A stretch of 22,363 nucleotides of DNA from SPCO01 sp964427285 (GCA_964427285.1 CAYRTS010000049.1:1-22363); one strand, 5' to 3'. Shown: positions 14,253 through 21,381, counted from the stretch's first letter. Numbers and translations are program-made. Notes: generated by a model from the letters alone, not told the origin.

Positions 14253-15371
14253 ATGCAGATCGTCTACTCGCCAGCCCATCTCGCCCACGACATCAGCCTC
14301 GAGACCGTCATGGGCCTGCCGGTCCCCGCCAACGAGGTCGCCGAGCGAGCCGAGAAGATCCGCGCCACGCTCGAGGCCGATGGTGGGTTCCCGATGGTCG
14401 AGCCAACCCACCACGGTGAGGGTCCCATCACGGCCGTCCACGACCCGGGCCTTGTGCGCTTCCTCGAGGTCGCCTGGTCGGAGGTTCGCCGCCAGGGGTT
14501 GCCGCGGCCGTTTCTTACCGCGGATACGTATCCCAACCGGCAGATGTTCGAGGGCATGACCACCGAGGCGGTTGCGCGGTTTGCCCGGGAGCCCGAGGAG
14601 GCGGCCGGCCGAGCCGGCTTTTGGGGGCTCGACTCGGCAGCACCGCTGGTGGCGGGGACCTACCCGGCAGCGCTGGCCGCGGTGGATGTGGCCCTGACCG
14701 CCGCCGATCTCGTCCTGTCTGGCGCCTCGGCTGCGTACGGCCTGTGCCGGCCGCCCGGGCATCACGCCGCGCGCTCGATGTACGGCGGCTATTGCTTCTT
14801 CAACAACGCTGCCATCGCCGCCGACTCGATTACCCGGGCGACGGGCGAGCGGGTCGCCATCCTCGATGTGGACTACCACCATGGCAACGGCACCCAACAG
14901 ATCTTCTGGCGGCGGGGTGACGTCCGCTATGTGTCCATCCACGCCCACCCGGACCGCGCATACCCGTACTTCCTGGGTCGGGAGGATGAGACCGGCGAGG
15001 GTGATGGGGCCGGGGAGAACCTGAACCTCCCACTCCGGGGCGGCGTAACCAATGAGGAGTACCTGGTCGCCGTGGACCGCGGTCTGGAAGCCATCGCGGC
15101 AGTCCCCGGCTCGATTGTCGTCGTGTCGCTCGGCTTCGATACCTATGGCCTCGACCCAATCGGCGACTTCGCGCTGACGACTGACGTCTACCACGAGATC
15201 GGCCGGCGGACCGCGGCGCTCGGCCGGCGCCTGGTCATCCTCCAGGAAGGCGGCTATCACCGGCCGTCGCTCGGCGAGAACGCCCGGGCCTGGCTGCGTG
15301 GCGCAGAGGGCCGCCCGTTCGACCCGCTGCCGGCCGCGGGCTTCGGCGAGCATGGCCTCGTCGCCGGATAG
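14253..15371 (+). CDS. Acetylpolyamine amidohydrolase-like histone-deacetylase-family enzyme
   Basis: A 372-residue protein of the arginase/deacetylase fold. The deacetylase motifs are intact: R-P-P-G-H170-H171-A, G-G-Y-C-F-F-N-N-A-A, I-L-D-V-D207-Y-H209-H-G-N-G-T, S-L-G-F-D296-T-Y, and Q-E-G-G-Y335. These give the Asp-His-Asp zinc site, the tandem catalytic histidines and the transition-state Tyr. The N-terminal part (M-Q-I-V-Y-S-P-A-H, a P-V-P-A-N-E segment, V-H-D-P-G-L-V-R-F-L-E-x-A-W) resembles acetylpolyamine amidohydrolase (AphA) more than AcuC-type proteins. The probable reaction is release of acetate from an acetylated polyamine or other small amide. The ATG has GAGG 5 nt upstream, inside the end of the hydrolase gene. 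Substrate specificity is inferred from overall resemblance. Confidence 0.88.
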   Translation: MQIVYSPAHLAHDISLETVMGLPVPANEVAERAEKIRATLEADGGFPMVEPTHHGEGPITAVHDPGLVRFLEVAWSEVRRQGLPRPFLTADTYPNRQMFEGMTTEAVARFAREPEEAAGRAGFWGLDSAAPLVAGTYPAALAAVDVALTAADLVLSGASAAYGLCRPPGHHAARSMYGGYCFFNNAAIAADSITRATGERVAILDVDYHHGNGTQQIFWRRGDVRYVSIHAHPDRAYPYFLGREDETGEGDGAGENLNLPLRGGVTNEEYLVAVDRGLEAIAAVPGSIVVVSLGFDTYGLDPIGDFALTTDVYHEIGRRTAALGRRLVILQEGGYHRPSLGENARAWLRGAEGRPFDPLPAAGFGEHGLVAG

Positions 15372-15398
15372 CGTGGTCCGGGTGCGCGCATCCCGGCG

Positions 15399-16031
15399 TT
15401 GTATCCCTCGCTGACGGCATCGACGCTGGCCACGGCCGTGGCCGCGCTGATCGCCCAGGACGAAGATCTCGCCGGAATCGTCTCGCGCCACGGCCCACCG
15501 CCACTGTGGGATCGGGAGCCGGGCTTTGCGACGCTGCTGCACATCGTGCTCGAACAACAAGTCTCACTGGCCTCGGCCCAGGCTGCGTTTGATCGGCTTC
15601 GAGCCGCCGCCGCGCCGCTGACCCCGGCCCGGTTCCTGGAGCTGACCGATGCCGAACTGCTCAGGATCGGGTTCAGCCGACAGAAGGCCCGCTACGGACT
15701 CGCCCTCGCCGAGGCGATCCTGACCGGTGCGCTTGATTTTGCGGGCCTTGCCGCCCGGGACGACGATGAGGTCCATCGGGCCCTGCAGTCGATTCCTGGG
15801 ATCGGCCCGTGGACCTCCACGGTCTACCTGTTGATGGTCCTCGGCCGACCCGACGTCTGGCCCGTCGGCGACATCGCGTTGGCGGAGTCCGTTCGCGAAG
15901 TCAAACGACTCGGGCGCCGGCCAAACGCCAGGGAGTTGGCCGACCTCGGCGAGAGATGGAGGCCGTGGCGCTCCGTTGCGGCACGCCTCTTGTGGCACGA
16001 CTACCTGGCGCGTCGCCGACGTCCAGGGTAA
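15399..16031 (+). CDS. AlkA-type DNA-3-methyladenine glycosylase (HhH-GPD family)
   Basis: A 210-residue protein of the HhH-GPD superfamily. The opening G-P-P-P-L-W-D-R-E-P-G-F and L-E-Q-Q-V-S-L-A-S-A-Q-A-A-F at 32-64 are typical. The helix-hairpin-helix is S-I-P-G-I-G-P-W-T-S (131-140), and the catalytic Asp is Asp158 in W-P-V-G-D-I-A-L. It excises alkylated purines in base-excision repair. The frame after the deacetylase TAG offers no ATG or GTG before this TTG, so TTG at 15399 is taken as the start. This is unusual, but the family-like sequence begins a few residues later. The gene is 27 bp after the deacetylase and converges on the DinB-fold gene (24-bp gap). Confidence 0.85.
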   Translation: MYPSLTASTLATAVAALIAQDEDLAGIVSRHGPPPLWDREPGFATLLHIVLEQQVSLASAQAAFDRLRAAAAPLTPARFLELTDAELLRIGFSRQKARYGLALAEAILTGALDFAGLAARDDDEVHRALQSIPGIGPWTSTVYLLMVLGRPDVWPVGDIALAESVREVKRLGRRPNARELADLGERWRPWRSVAARLLWHDYLARRRRPG

Positions 16032-16055
16032 GCCCACGAGGCGGGCGACCCGGAC

Positions 16056-16565
16056 TCAATCTCCCTCGCGACGGTACGGCGCAACCGAATCGATATCGCC
16101 GACGAATTGAGCCAGTCCACGGTGGCCCAGGATCTGGCGCACGGCCGACGCCTCGCCGATGTGGGACCAATAGTGGTAGGTGATGCGCTGGAGCTGCGTG
16201 CCCGCAGTCGCCGCCGCGGGCCTCCGGTCATGGGCCAGGGTGCTCTCAAGATCGGCGGTCGTCAGCGTGTCCAGGACGACGTCCGCCTCCGCGACCACCC
16301 GCCGCCACGCGGCCCACATCGCCGCCAGGTTCGGCGTACTCGCAGGGGCGCCCGAGGCGACGGAGTCGAGGGAGGGTTCGACCTGAAGTCCCCGCGCACG
16401 CTCCAGCCAGATGAGCCGCTCATGCCAGGCAAGGTGACCGACCATCCAGGAGATCGAGTTGATTGGCTCCAGCCGGCGTCGGGCGTCGTCGGCGCCGAGT
16501 CCCCGCAGACCGCGGCGCCATTCGGCACGGGCGAAACGGAGCTGTTCGATCCTTGGGTGCGACAT
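16056..16565 (-). CDS. DinB-superfamily protein
   Basis: A 169-residue protein. The ATG at 16565 is chosen because the family-like sequence (M-S-H-P-R-I-E-Q-L-R) starts there, and upstream frame would run into the divergent folE leader. His44/His48 in G-H-L-A-W-H-E and His131/His135 in Y-H-Y-W-S-H-I-G-E fit the DinB metal-binding pattern, the last also recalling the DUF664/DinB_2 subgroup. The function is unknown, with thiol-dependent transferase or detoxification as family possibilities. It is not closely similar to the DinB-fold gene at 10035. It is transcribed divergently from folE across 56 bp. Confidence 0.8.
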   Translation of the reverse strand: MSHPRIEQLRFARAEWRRGLRGLGADDARRRLEPINSISWMVGHLAWHERLIWLERARGLQVEPSLDSVASGAPASTPNLAAMWAAWRRVVAEADVVLDTLTTADLESTLAHDRRPAAATAGTQLQRITYHYWSHIGEASAVRQILGHRGLAQFVGDIDSVAPYRREGD

Positions 16566-16621
16566 CGCGGCAGTGTATTCGCGTCCGACGTACCATCGCG
16601 CCTCACACCGGAGATGCCCGC

Positions 16622-17329
16622 GTGACTCGCTCCACCAAGTTGCCGCCAAATGTCCGCCGGCTGGTGGACGAGATCGAATCTGAAATCGGCGAGAGAGATC
16701 TCGGTATCGACGATATCGAAGGTTCGCGGGGGTACGGGCGCGCCGGCGAGGCCTCGAGCGACAACGGCCGGGTTGAGGCCGCGGTCCGGGAGATCTTGAC
16801 CGAGATCGGCGAGGACCCGGATCGGCAGGGTTTGGCCGGTACCCCTGCGCGCGTGCATCGAATGTACACAGAATTGACCGCCGGCTATCACGTCGACCCC
16901 GAGCGGCTGATCAACGGGGCGGTGTTTGACATCGCCTACAGCGAGATGGTGGTGGTCAAGGAGATCCCGTTCTACTCGCTGTGCGAACACCACCTCCTGC
17001 CGTTCTTTGGCAGTGCGGCGGTAGCCTACATCCCGCGCGGTCGGGTGATCGGGTTGTCCAAGATCCCCCGCATTGTCGAGATGTACGCCCGCCGGCTGCA
17101 GGTCCAGGAACGGCTCACCCAGCAGATCGCCGAGTTCCTCCAGGAGCGGCTGGCCCCGCAGGGGGTGGGCGTTGTCCTGGAGGCCACCCATCTGTGTGCG
17201 GCGATGCGCGGGGTGCGCAAGCCGGGGACGATCATGACCACGTCGTCCGTGCTGGGTCTCTTCCGGACTCGCGACCGGACAAGGGCCGAGTTCTTCGCGC
17301 ACCTCGAACGGGCGGCGCCCGGAGCCTGA
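16622..17329 (+). CDS. folE: GTP cyclohydrolase I
   Basis: A 235-residue type IA GTP cyclohydrolase. Zinc ligands are Cys121 and His124 in S-L-C-E-H-H-L-L-P-F and Cys192 in T-H-L-C-A-A-M-R-G. Other core motifs are G-E-D-P-D-R-Q-G-L-A-G-T-P-x-R-V, I-P-R-G-R-V-I-G-L-S-K-I-P-R and T-x-Q-I-A. It converts GTP to 7,8-dihydroneopterin triphosphate, the entry to tetrahydrofolate and also to queuosine precursors. The N-terminal about 50 residues (charged, D/E/R-rich) extend beyond the conserved core. The GTG start has GGAG 8 nt upstream. No other folate gene is nearby, and it is followed by the mutase small subunit after 65 bp. Confidence 0.96.
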   Translation: MTRSTKLPPNVRRLVDEIESEIGERDLGIDDIEGSRGYGRAGEASSDNGRVEAAVREILTEIGEDPDRQGLAGTPARVHRMYTELTAGYHVDPERLINGAVFDIAYSEMVVVKEIPFYSLCEHHLLPFFGSAAVAYIPRGRVIGLSKIPRIVEMYARRLQVQERLTQQIAEFLQERLAPQGVGVVLEATHLCAAMRGVRKPGTIMTTSSVLGLFRTRDRTRAEFFAHLERAAPGA

Positions 17330-17379
17330 CTTCGGATGGATTACGGCCTGCGCGACCGCGGACGACCTGATCGCTCGCC

Positions 17380-17385
17380 TACAAT
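17380..17385 (+). promoter_or_regulatory. -10 hexamer before the mutase small subunit
   Basis: TACAAT ends 9 nt before the ATG at 17395, with no ribosome-binding site between. A start of transcription within a few bases of the ATG would give a near-leaderless mRNA. I see no convincing -35. Confidence 0.4.
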
Positions 17386-17394
17386 CGCGCCACC

Positions 17395-17799
17395 ATGACG
17401 GATCGACCACTCAAGGTGCTGATCGCCAAGCCCGGACTCGATGGCCATGATCGAGGCGCCAAGGTGCTCGCGCGGGGCCTGCGCGACGAGGGTTTCGAGG
17501 TGGTCTACACCGGGCTTCGCCAGACGCCCGAGATGATCGCGACCGCGGCCCTGCAGGAGGACGTCGATGTCGTCGGGCTGTCCATCCTGTCGGGTGCGCA
17601 CATGACGCTTGTTCCGCGCGTGACCGCCCTGCTCCGCGAGCGCGGCATGGACGATGTCCTGGTCACCGTTGGCGGGATCATCCCCGACGTGGACGTCCCG
17701 GTGCTGCGCGAAGCGGGTGTCGCCCAGGTGTTCGGCCCGGGTACCACGATTGCCCAGGTCGCCACGTTCCTGCGGGCGAACGCGCGCCCTCGCGACTAG
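17395..17799 (+). CDS. B12-binding small subunit of acyl-CoA mutase
   Basis: A 134-residue protein consisting of only the cobalamin-binding Rossmann-like domain. D16-G-H18-D-R-G21 is the D-x-H-x-x-G motif, with His18 the lower axial ligand to cobalt. Lys12 lies six residues before it, as Lys604/His610 do in methylmalonyl-CoA mutase. S-I-L-S-G (63-67) and V-G-G-I-I (92-96) complete the base-off binding site. The size matches split small subunits (IcmB/HcmB about 136 aa), and it should pair with the large subunit at 8305-9999. The next gene, the mutase chaperone GTPase, overlaps it by one base, indicating an operon. Whether it serves more than one large subunit is unknown. Confidence 0.92.
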   Translation: MTDRPLKVLIAKPGLDGHDRGAKVLARGLRDEGFEVVYTGLRQTPEMIATAALQEDVDVVGLSILSGAHMTLVPRVTALLRERGMDDVLVTVGGIIPDVDVPVLREAGVAQVFGPGTTIAQVATFLRANARPRD

Positions 17800-18938
17800 T
17801 GGCGGACGCCGCTCGCGTGGTCCGGGTGGCTCGCGCCGCCCGATTCGCGGCGGGATCCGCGGCGGCCAAGACGTCCGACCCGCCCGCCGATCCAGCGCCC
17901 GATACGTCCGACCCGCCCGCCGATCCCGCGTCGGTGGCAGACATGGCCGATCAGCTATCCGATGCCGCGGTGGCCGGTGATCGCCGAGCCCTGGCCAGAG
18001 TGCTGACCGCGGTCGAGAACCGGACGGCCGTCGGCGAAGCCGCGATGCGACGGTTGTATCGGACGGCGGGGCGGGCGCATCTGGTTGGGATCACCGGCCC
18101 ACCCGGCTCGGGCAAGTCCACGCTGGTAGCGGCCTTGATTGCGGAGGTTCGCAGGGCTGGGCGGACGGTCGCGGTCCTGGCGGTGGATCCGTCGAGCCCC
18201 ATCACCGGCGGAGCGCTCCTGGGCGACCGCGTCCGGATGCAGGCCTATGCGAGCGACGACGGGGTCTTCATTCGATCGATGGCCGCACGTGGTCACGCCG
18301 GCGGCCTGGCCTCCACATCCACCGCGGTCGCAGCCGTCCTCGACGCCGCCGGGTTCGATATGGTCCTGCTGGAGACGGTAGGTACCGGGCAGAGCGAGGT
18401 GGAGGTCGCGGCCGCGGCGGATACCACGGTCGTCCTCGAAGCGCCCGAGATGGGTGACGAGGTCCAGGCGATCAAGGCCGGCCTGCTCGAGGTTGCGGAC
18501 CTGGTGGTCGTTAACAAGGGGGACAAGCCCGGGGCGCAGCGAACCGCGGCGCAGCTCCGCGCCATGCTCGGGACGTCCTCGCCGCGCGTCATCGGCCAGG
18601 AGCGTGGCCCCGGGCGAGGCAATCCCTCCCGCCCGCAACCCAAGCGACCTGATGTGCTGATCACCACCGCGCTCACTGGCGACGGGGTGCCCGAATTGCT
18701 GGCCGCGCTGGATCGTCATCGCGCAACGGGGACCGACACCGGAGCGGCAGCCACCGCCCGGCAGGCACGCGCCGAGGCTCAGGTCTGGGCAATCCTTGGG
18801 GAGCGGCTCCGAGCCCTGGCGCTTGCGCCCGCCCGCCGAGTGGTCGTGGACCAGGTGTTCGCGGAGGCAGCAGCCCACGAACTCGACCCGTACGCGGCCG
18901 CGGACCGACTCTTCGAACTGCTGGTTGAACCCCGATGA
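17799..18938 (+). CDS. meaB: MeaB/ArgK-type G-protein chaperone of the B12 mutase
   Basis: A 379-residue P-loop GTPase with Walker A G-I-T-G-P-P-G-S-G-K-S-T (97-108), V-L-A-V-D-P-S-S-P (126-134), L-E-T-V-G-T-G-Q-S-E (191-200) and the guanine-specificity motif N-K-G-D (239-242), the hallmark set of MeaB/MMAA. These proteins gate adenosylcobalamin loading and remove damaged cofactor from the mutase. The GTG at 17799 overlaps the small-subunit stop; an ATG at 17943 (residue 49) would give a more family-typical length. The extra N-terminus is Ala/Asp/Pro-rich and contains a duplicated 23-bp unit, so the true start is uncertain. The stop overlaps the 44-codon ORF by ATGA. Confidence 0.94.
   Translation: MADAARVVRVARAARFAAGSAAAKTSDPPADPAPDTSDPPADPASVADMADQLSDAAVAGDRRALARVLTAVENRTAVGEAAMRRLYRTAGRAHLVGITGPPGSGKSTLVAALIAEVRRAGRTVAVLAVDPSSPITGGALLGDRVRMQAYASDDGVFIRSMAARGHAGGLASTSTAVAAVLDAAGFDMVLLETVGTGQSEVEVAAAADTTVVLEAPEMGDEVQAIKAGLLEVADLVVVNKGDKPGAQRTAAQLRAMLGTSSPRVIGQERGPGRGNPSRPQPKRPDVLITTALTGDGVPELLAALDRHRATGTDTGAAATARQARAEAQVWAILGERLRALALAPARRVVVDQVFAEAAAHELDPYAAADRLFELLVEPR
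17871..17926 (+). repeat. 23-bp direct repeat inside the meaB N-terminal extension
   Basis: A 23-bp unit beginning ACGTCCGACCCG occurs at 17871-17893 and again, unchanged, at 17904-17926. The 33-bp period is in frame and encodes T-S-D-P-P-A-D-P-A twice. It looks like a recent local duplication in a disordered segment. Confidence 0.85.
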
Positions 18939-19069
18939 CCGCCCAGGCATCGATGCCTCCGGCACGATTCATCACCCCGGCCTTCGGGGCACGATTCGCC
19001 GCCGGTCCGCTGGGAGCCGACCCGACCGGGGTGGGCGTTTCGATCGGGGCTCTCGCGGCCTCGGCATGA
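18935..19069 (+). CDS. 44-residue small ORF linking meaB and the dehydrogenase gene
   Basis: The ORF starts at an ATG overlapping the meaB stop (ATGA, 18935-18938) and ends at a TGA overlapping the dehydrogenase ATG (ATGA, 19066-19069), filling the whole gap in one frame. The product begins M-T-A-Q-A-S-M-P-P-A-R-F and ends in a hydrophobic Gly/Ala/Val-rich stretch. It contains a repeated R-F motif (A-R-F-I-T and A-R-F-A-A). No known family is recognised. Double ATGA coupling argues for translation, but a spacer that happens to be open in high-GC DNA remains possible. Confidence 0.5.
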   Translation: MTAQASMPPARFITPAFGARFAAGPLGADPTGVGVSIGALAASA

Positions 19070-19941
19070 CGATCCAGCGGGTGTTCGTGGCCGGGGCCGG
19101 GTTGATGGGCCACGGGATCGCCCAGGTGCACGCCTCGATCGGCCTATCGGTGGTCCTGTACGAGCCGGAGCTCGCCAGGGCAGAGGCGGGCGTGGCGAGG
19201 ATCGCGGCGAACCTGGAACGGGCGGTCTCCAAGGGACGACTCGACGTGGCGGCACGCGACGCGACGCTCGGCCGCGTCCGGCCCACCGCCGACCTGACCG
19301 CCGTTCGCGACGCCGACCTCGTCATCGAGGCCGTGTTCGAGGACCTCGAAGTCAAGTCGCGACTATGGCGTGAACTCGATCGACTGGCGCCGCCGATCGC
19401 CGTATTCGCATCGAACACGAGCTCGATCTCGATTGATCGCCTGGCTTCGGCGGTGTCAGAGTCGCGCCGGGAGCGATTCGTCGGGATGCACTTCTTCAGC
19501 CCGGTGCCAGTCATGCCGCTGGTGGAGCTGATCCGCGGCGCCTCGACGAGCACGGCGACCGAGGCGGCGATCCGCGAACTGGCCGACCGACTGGGCAAGC
19601 AGGTGATTGTCTCGAGCGACCGGCCAGGGTTCCTCGTCAACAGGATTCTGATGCCGCTGTTGGCCGAGGCGATGCGTGCGCTCGAAGAGGGAGTCGGCAC
19701 GGCCGAGGACATTGACGCCGGTGCCCGGATCGGGCTGAACCATCCGATGGGACCGCTGGAGCTGGCCGACTTCATCGGGCTGGACGTCTGCCTGGGCGTC
19801 ATGCGCGTGCTTGACGAGGGCCTCGATGGCGGCCGGTTCACCCCGCCCCCGGTGCTCATCCGGTTGGTCGAAACCGGCAACCTCGGCCAGAAGACGGGTC
19901 GCGGCTTCTACTCGTACCCGCGAGTGTCGCCGAAACCCTGA
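19066..19941 (+). CDS. 3-hydroxyacyl-CoA (3-hydroxybutyryl-CoA) dehydrogenase
   Basis: A 291-residue protein, the usual length for single-function short-chain 3-hydroxyacyl-CoA dehydrogenases (Hbd/PaaH type). The NAD(P) Rossmann motif G-A-G-L-M-G-H-G-I-A-Q lies at 10-20. S-N-T-S-S (116-120) supplies the catalytic Ser, His142 and Glu154 in M-H-F-F-S-P-V-P-V-M-P-L-V-E form the catalytic pair, and Asn192 lies in F-L-V-N-R. The C-terminal helical domain includes N-H-P-M-G-P-L-E-L-A-D. It oxidises 3-hydroxybutyryl-CoA to acetoacetyl-CoA or the reverse, directly feeding the thiolase encoded next. The ATG overlaps the small ORF stop. Direction of flux cannot be read from the sequence. Confidence 0.93.
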   Translation: MTIQRVFVAGAGLMGHGIAQVHASIGLSVVLYEPELARAEAGVARIAANLERAVSKGRLDVAARDATLGRVRPTADLTAVRDADLVIEAVFEDLEVKSRLWRELDRLAPPIAVFASNTSSISIDRLASAVSESRRERFVGMHFFSPVPVMPLVELIRGASTSTATEAAIRELADRLGKQVIVSSDRPGFLVNRILMPLLAEAMRALEEGVGTAEDIDAGARIGLNHPMGPLELADFIGLDVCLGVMRVLDEGLDGGRFTPPPVLIRLVETGNLGQKTGRGFYSYPRVSPKP

Positions 19942-20005
19942 GGAGTCTCCGTCCCTTCGCCGCCGGGCACGGACCCTCGTCGGGCGTCGCTCGTGCGGAC
20001 CGTCG

Positions 20006-20011
20006 TAGACT
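20006..20011 (+). promoter_or_regulatory. -10 hexamer before the thiolase gene
   Basis: TAGACT ends 6 nt before the GTG at 20018, with no ribosome-binding site, consistent with a leaderless transcript separate from the upstream run. No clear -35 is seen. Confidence 0.35.
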
Positions 20012-20017
20012 CCTTAC

Positions 20018-21271
20018 GTGCAGGAACGAGGCCGATCCACCGGCGAACGCGGCCCGAACGGCCACGTCTACGTCGTGAGCGCCGCGCGGACGCCGATCGG
20101 GAAATTCGGAGGCGCGCTGGCAGGTGTCCCCGCCGTCGAATTGGGCGGTGTCGCCATCCGTGCCGCCGTCGTACGTGCCGGGCTCCCCGATGGAACCCCG
20201 ATCGACGAAGTCCTGATGGGCCAGGTGCTCCAATCGGGTGCTGGCCAGGCACCAGCGCGGCAGGCGGCCCTGCGCGCCGGCCTCCCCGACACCACGAGCG
20301 CAACGACCATCAACCGGGTCTGCGGGTCCGGGCTCAAGGCGATGATGCTCGGCGCCGCGGAAATCCGTGCCGGCGACGCGGAGATTGTCGTCGCGGGCGG
20401 CATGGAATCGATGAACGGCGCCCCGTACCTGCTTCCCGGCGCGCGCTTCGGTTACCGACTCGGCAACGGCGAACTCGTCGACTCGACCGTCGCCGACGGT
20501 CTGTGGTGCGCGATCGAGGATTGCCACATGGGGACCCATGCCGAACGTGTGGCCATCAAGGAACACGTGAGCCGGGCCGACCAGGATGCCTTTGCGCTGG
20601 ACAGTCACCGCAAGGCGATCGCGGCGATCGATGCCGGCCGCTTCGATGCTGAGATTGCGCCGGTCGCGGTCAGGGACGCGAAGGGCCGCGAGACGATCGT
20701 GACCACGGATGAAGGCCCACGACGCGACTCGAGCGCCGAAGCGCTGGCAAGGCTGAAGCCGGTTTTTGCGTTGCCCGACGGCGAGGACCGCGGCGAGGCC
20801 ACGGACGGAACGGTCACGGCCGGCAACGCGCCCGGGATCACCGACGGGGCGGCCGCGACCGTCCTGGCGTCCGAGCGGACCGTTGAGCGCCTGGGTCTCA
20901 CGCCCTTCGCGCGGATCGTTGGCTACGCCCAGGCAGAGGTCGCCCCAAAGTGGCTGTTCCTTGCGCCGGTCCAGGGCGTCCGCCGGCTGCTCGACCGGAT
21001 CGAGCTGCCGCTCGAGGCGTTCGACCTGATCGAGATCAATGAGGCATTTGCCGCCCAGGTCCTGGCCGATGGTCGCGAACTGGGCTTCGACTGGGACCGG
21101 GTCAACGTGAACGGCGGCGCCATCGCCCTCGGTCACCCGATCGGAGCCAGCGGGGCGCGCATCGTGGCCACGCTCCTGCACGAATTGCGGCGTCGGGGCG
21201 GGCGTTACGGACTGGCCACACTCTGCCTCGGCGGTGGCGGTTCAGTGGCAGCGGCCTTCGAGTGCGTCTAG
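20018..21271 (+). CDS. Acetyl-CoA C-acetyltransferase (thiolase)
   Basis: A 417-residue thiolase. The acyl-accepting Cys102 is in I-N-R-V-C-G-S-G-L-K-A. N341-E-A-F-A, His373 in G-G-A-I-A-L-G-H-P-I-G-A-S-G-A-R, and Cys403 in T-L-C-L-G-G-G-G-S complete the Cys-Asn-His-Cys active site. The sequence H-M-G-T-H-A-E (170-176) is of the biosynthetic/AtoB-like type. It cleaves acetoacetyl-CoA to two acetyl-CoA or condenses them. The first about 15 residues (charged, from the GTG start) precede the family's V-Y-V-V-S-A-A-R-T-P start, so the true start could be slightly later, but no alternative start codon is better placed. The gene's last bases and stop lie inside a 28-bp palindrome. Confidence 0.95.
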   Translation: MQERGRSTGERGPNGHVYVVSAARTPIGKFGGALAGVPAVELGGVAIRAAVVRAGLPDGTPIDEVLMGQVLQSGAGQAPARQAALRAGLPDTTSATTINRVCGSGLKAMMLGAAEIRAGDAEIVVAGGMESMNGAPYLLPGARFGYRLGNGELVDSTVADGLWCAIEDCHMGTHAERVAIKEHVSRADQDAFALDSHRKAIAAIDAGRFDAEIAPVAVRDAKGRETIVTTDEGPRRDSSAEALARLKPVFALPDGEDRGEATDGTVTAGNAPGITDGAAATVLASERTVERLGLTPFARIVGYAQAEVAPKWLFLAPVQGVRRLLDRIELPLEAFDLIEINEAFAAQVLADGRELGFDWDRVNVNGGAIALGHPIGASGARIVATLLHELRRRGGRYGLATLCLGGGGSVAAAFECV

Positions 21272-21286
21272 ATCTAGACGCACTCG
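21259..21286. terminator. 28-bp perfect palindrome spanning the thiolase stop
   Basis: The half-site CGAGTGCGTCTAGA (21259-21272) is followed directly by its exact reverse complement (21273-21286) with no spacer. The stop codon TAG (21269-21271) lies inside. There is no T-run. As RNA it would form a long hairpin, and as DNA it is a dyad site; it may act as a terminator, an RNA-stability element or a binding site. Confidence 0.7.
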
Positions 21287-21297
21287 GCCCAATGGAA

Positions 21298-21341
21298 AGC
21301 CCCGGGAGCGGCGTCGGGGGACACCGAACAATCCCGGGGCT
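21298..21341. terminator. 10-bp stem hairpin in the convergent gap
   Basis: AGCCCCGGGA (21298-21307) pairs perfectly with TCCCGGGGCT (21332-21341). The 24-nt loop can form a smaller nested stem (GGCGTC with GACACC, one mismatch). It lies 27 bp after the thiolase stop and fits a terminator for that transcript. Confidence 0.65.
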
Positions 21342-21359
21342 CGAGTACTGCGATGCCGG

Positions 21360-21381
21360 CGGGCGACGTTGTTGTCGCCCG
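21360..21381. terminator. 8-bp stem hairpin after the CHRD gene
   Basis: CGGGCGAC (21360-21367) pairs with GTCGCCCG (21374-21381) over a GTTGTT loop. On the minus strand it starts 20 bp after the CHRD stop and probably ends that transcript; the T-run is absent. Confidence 0.6.
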
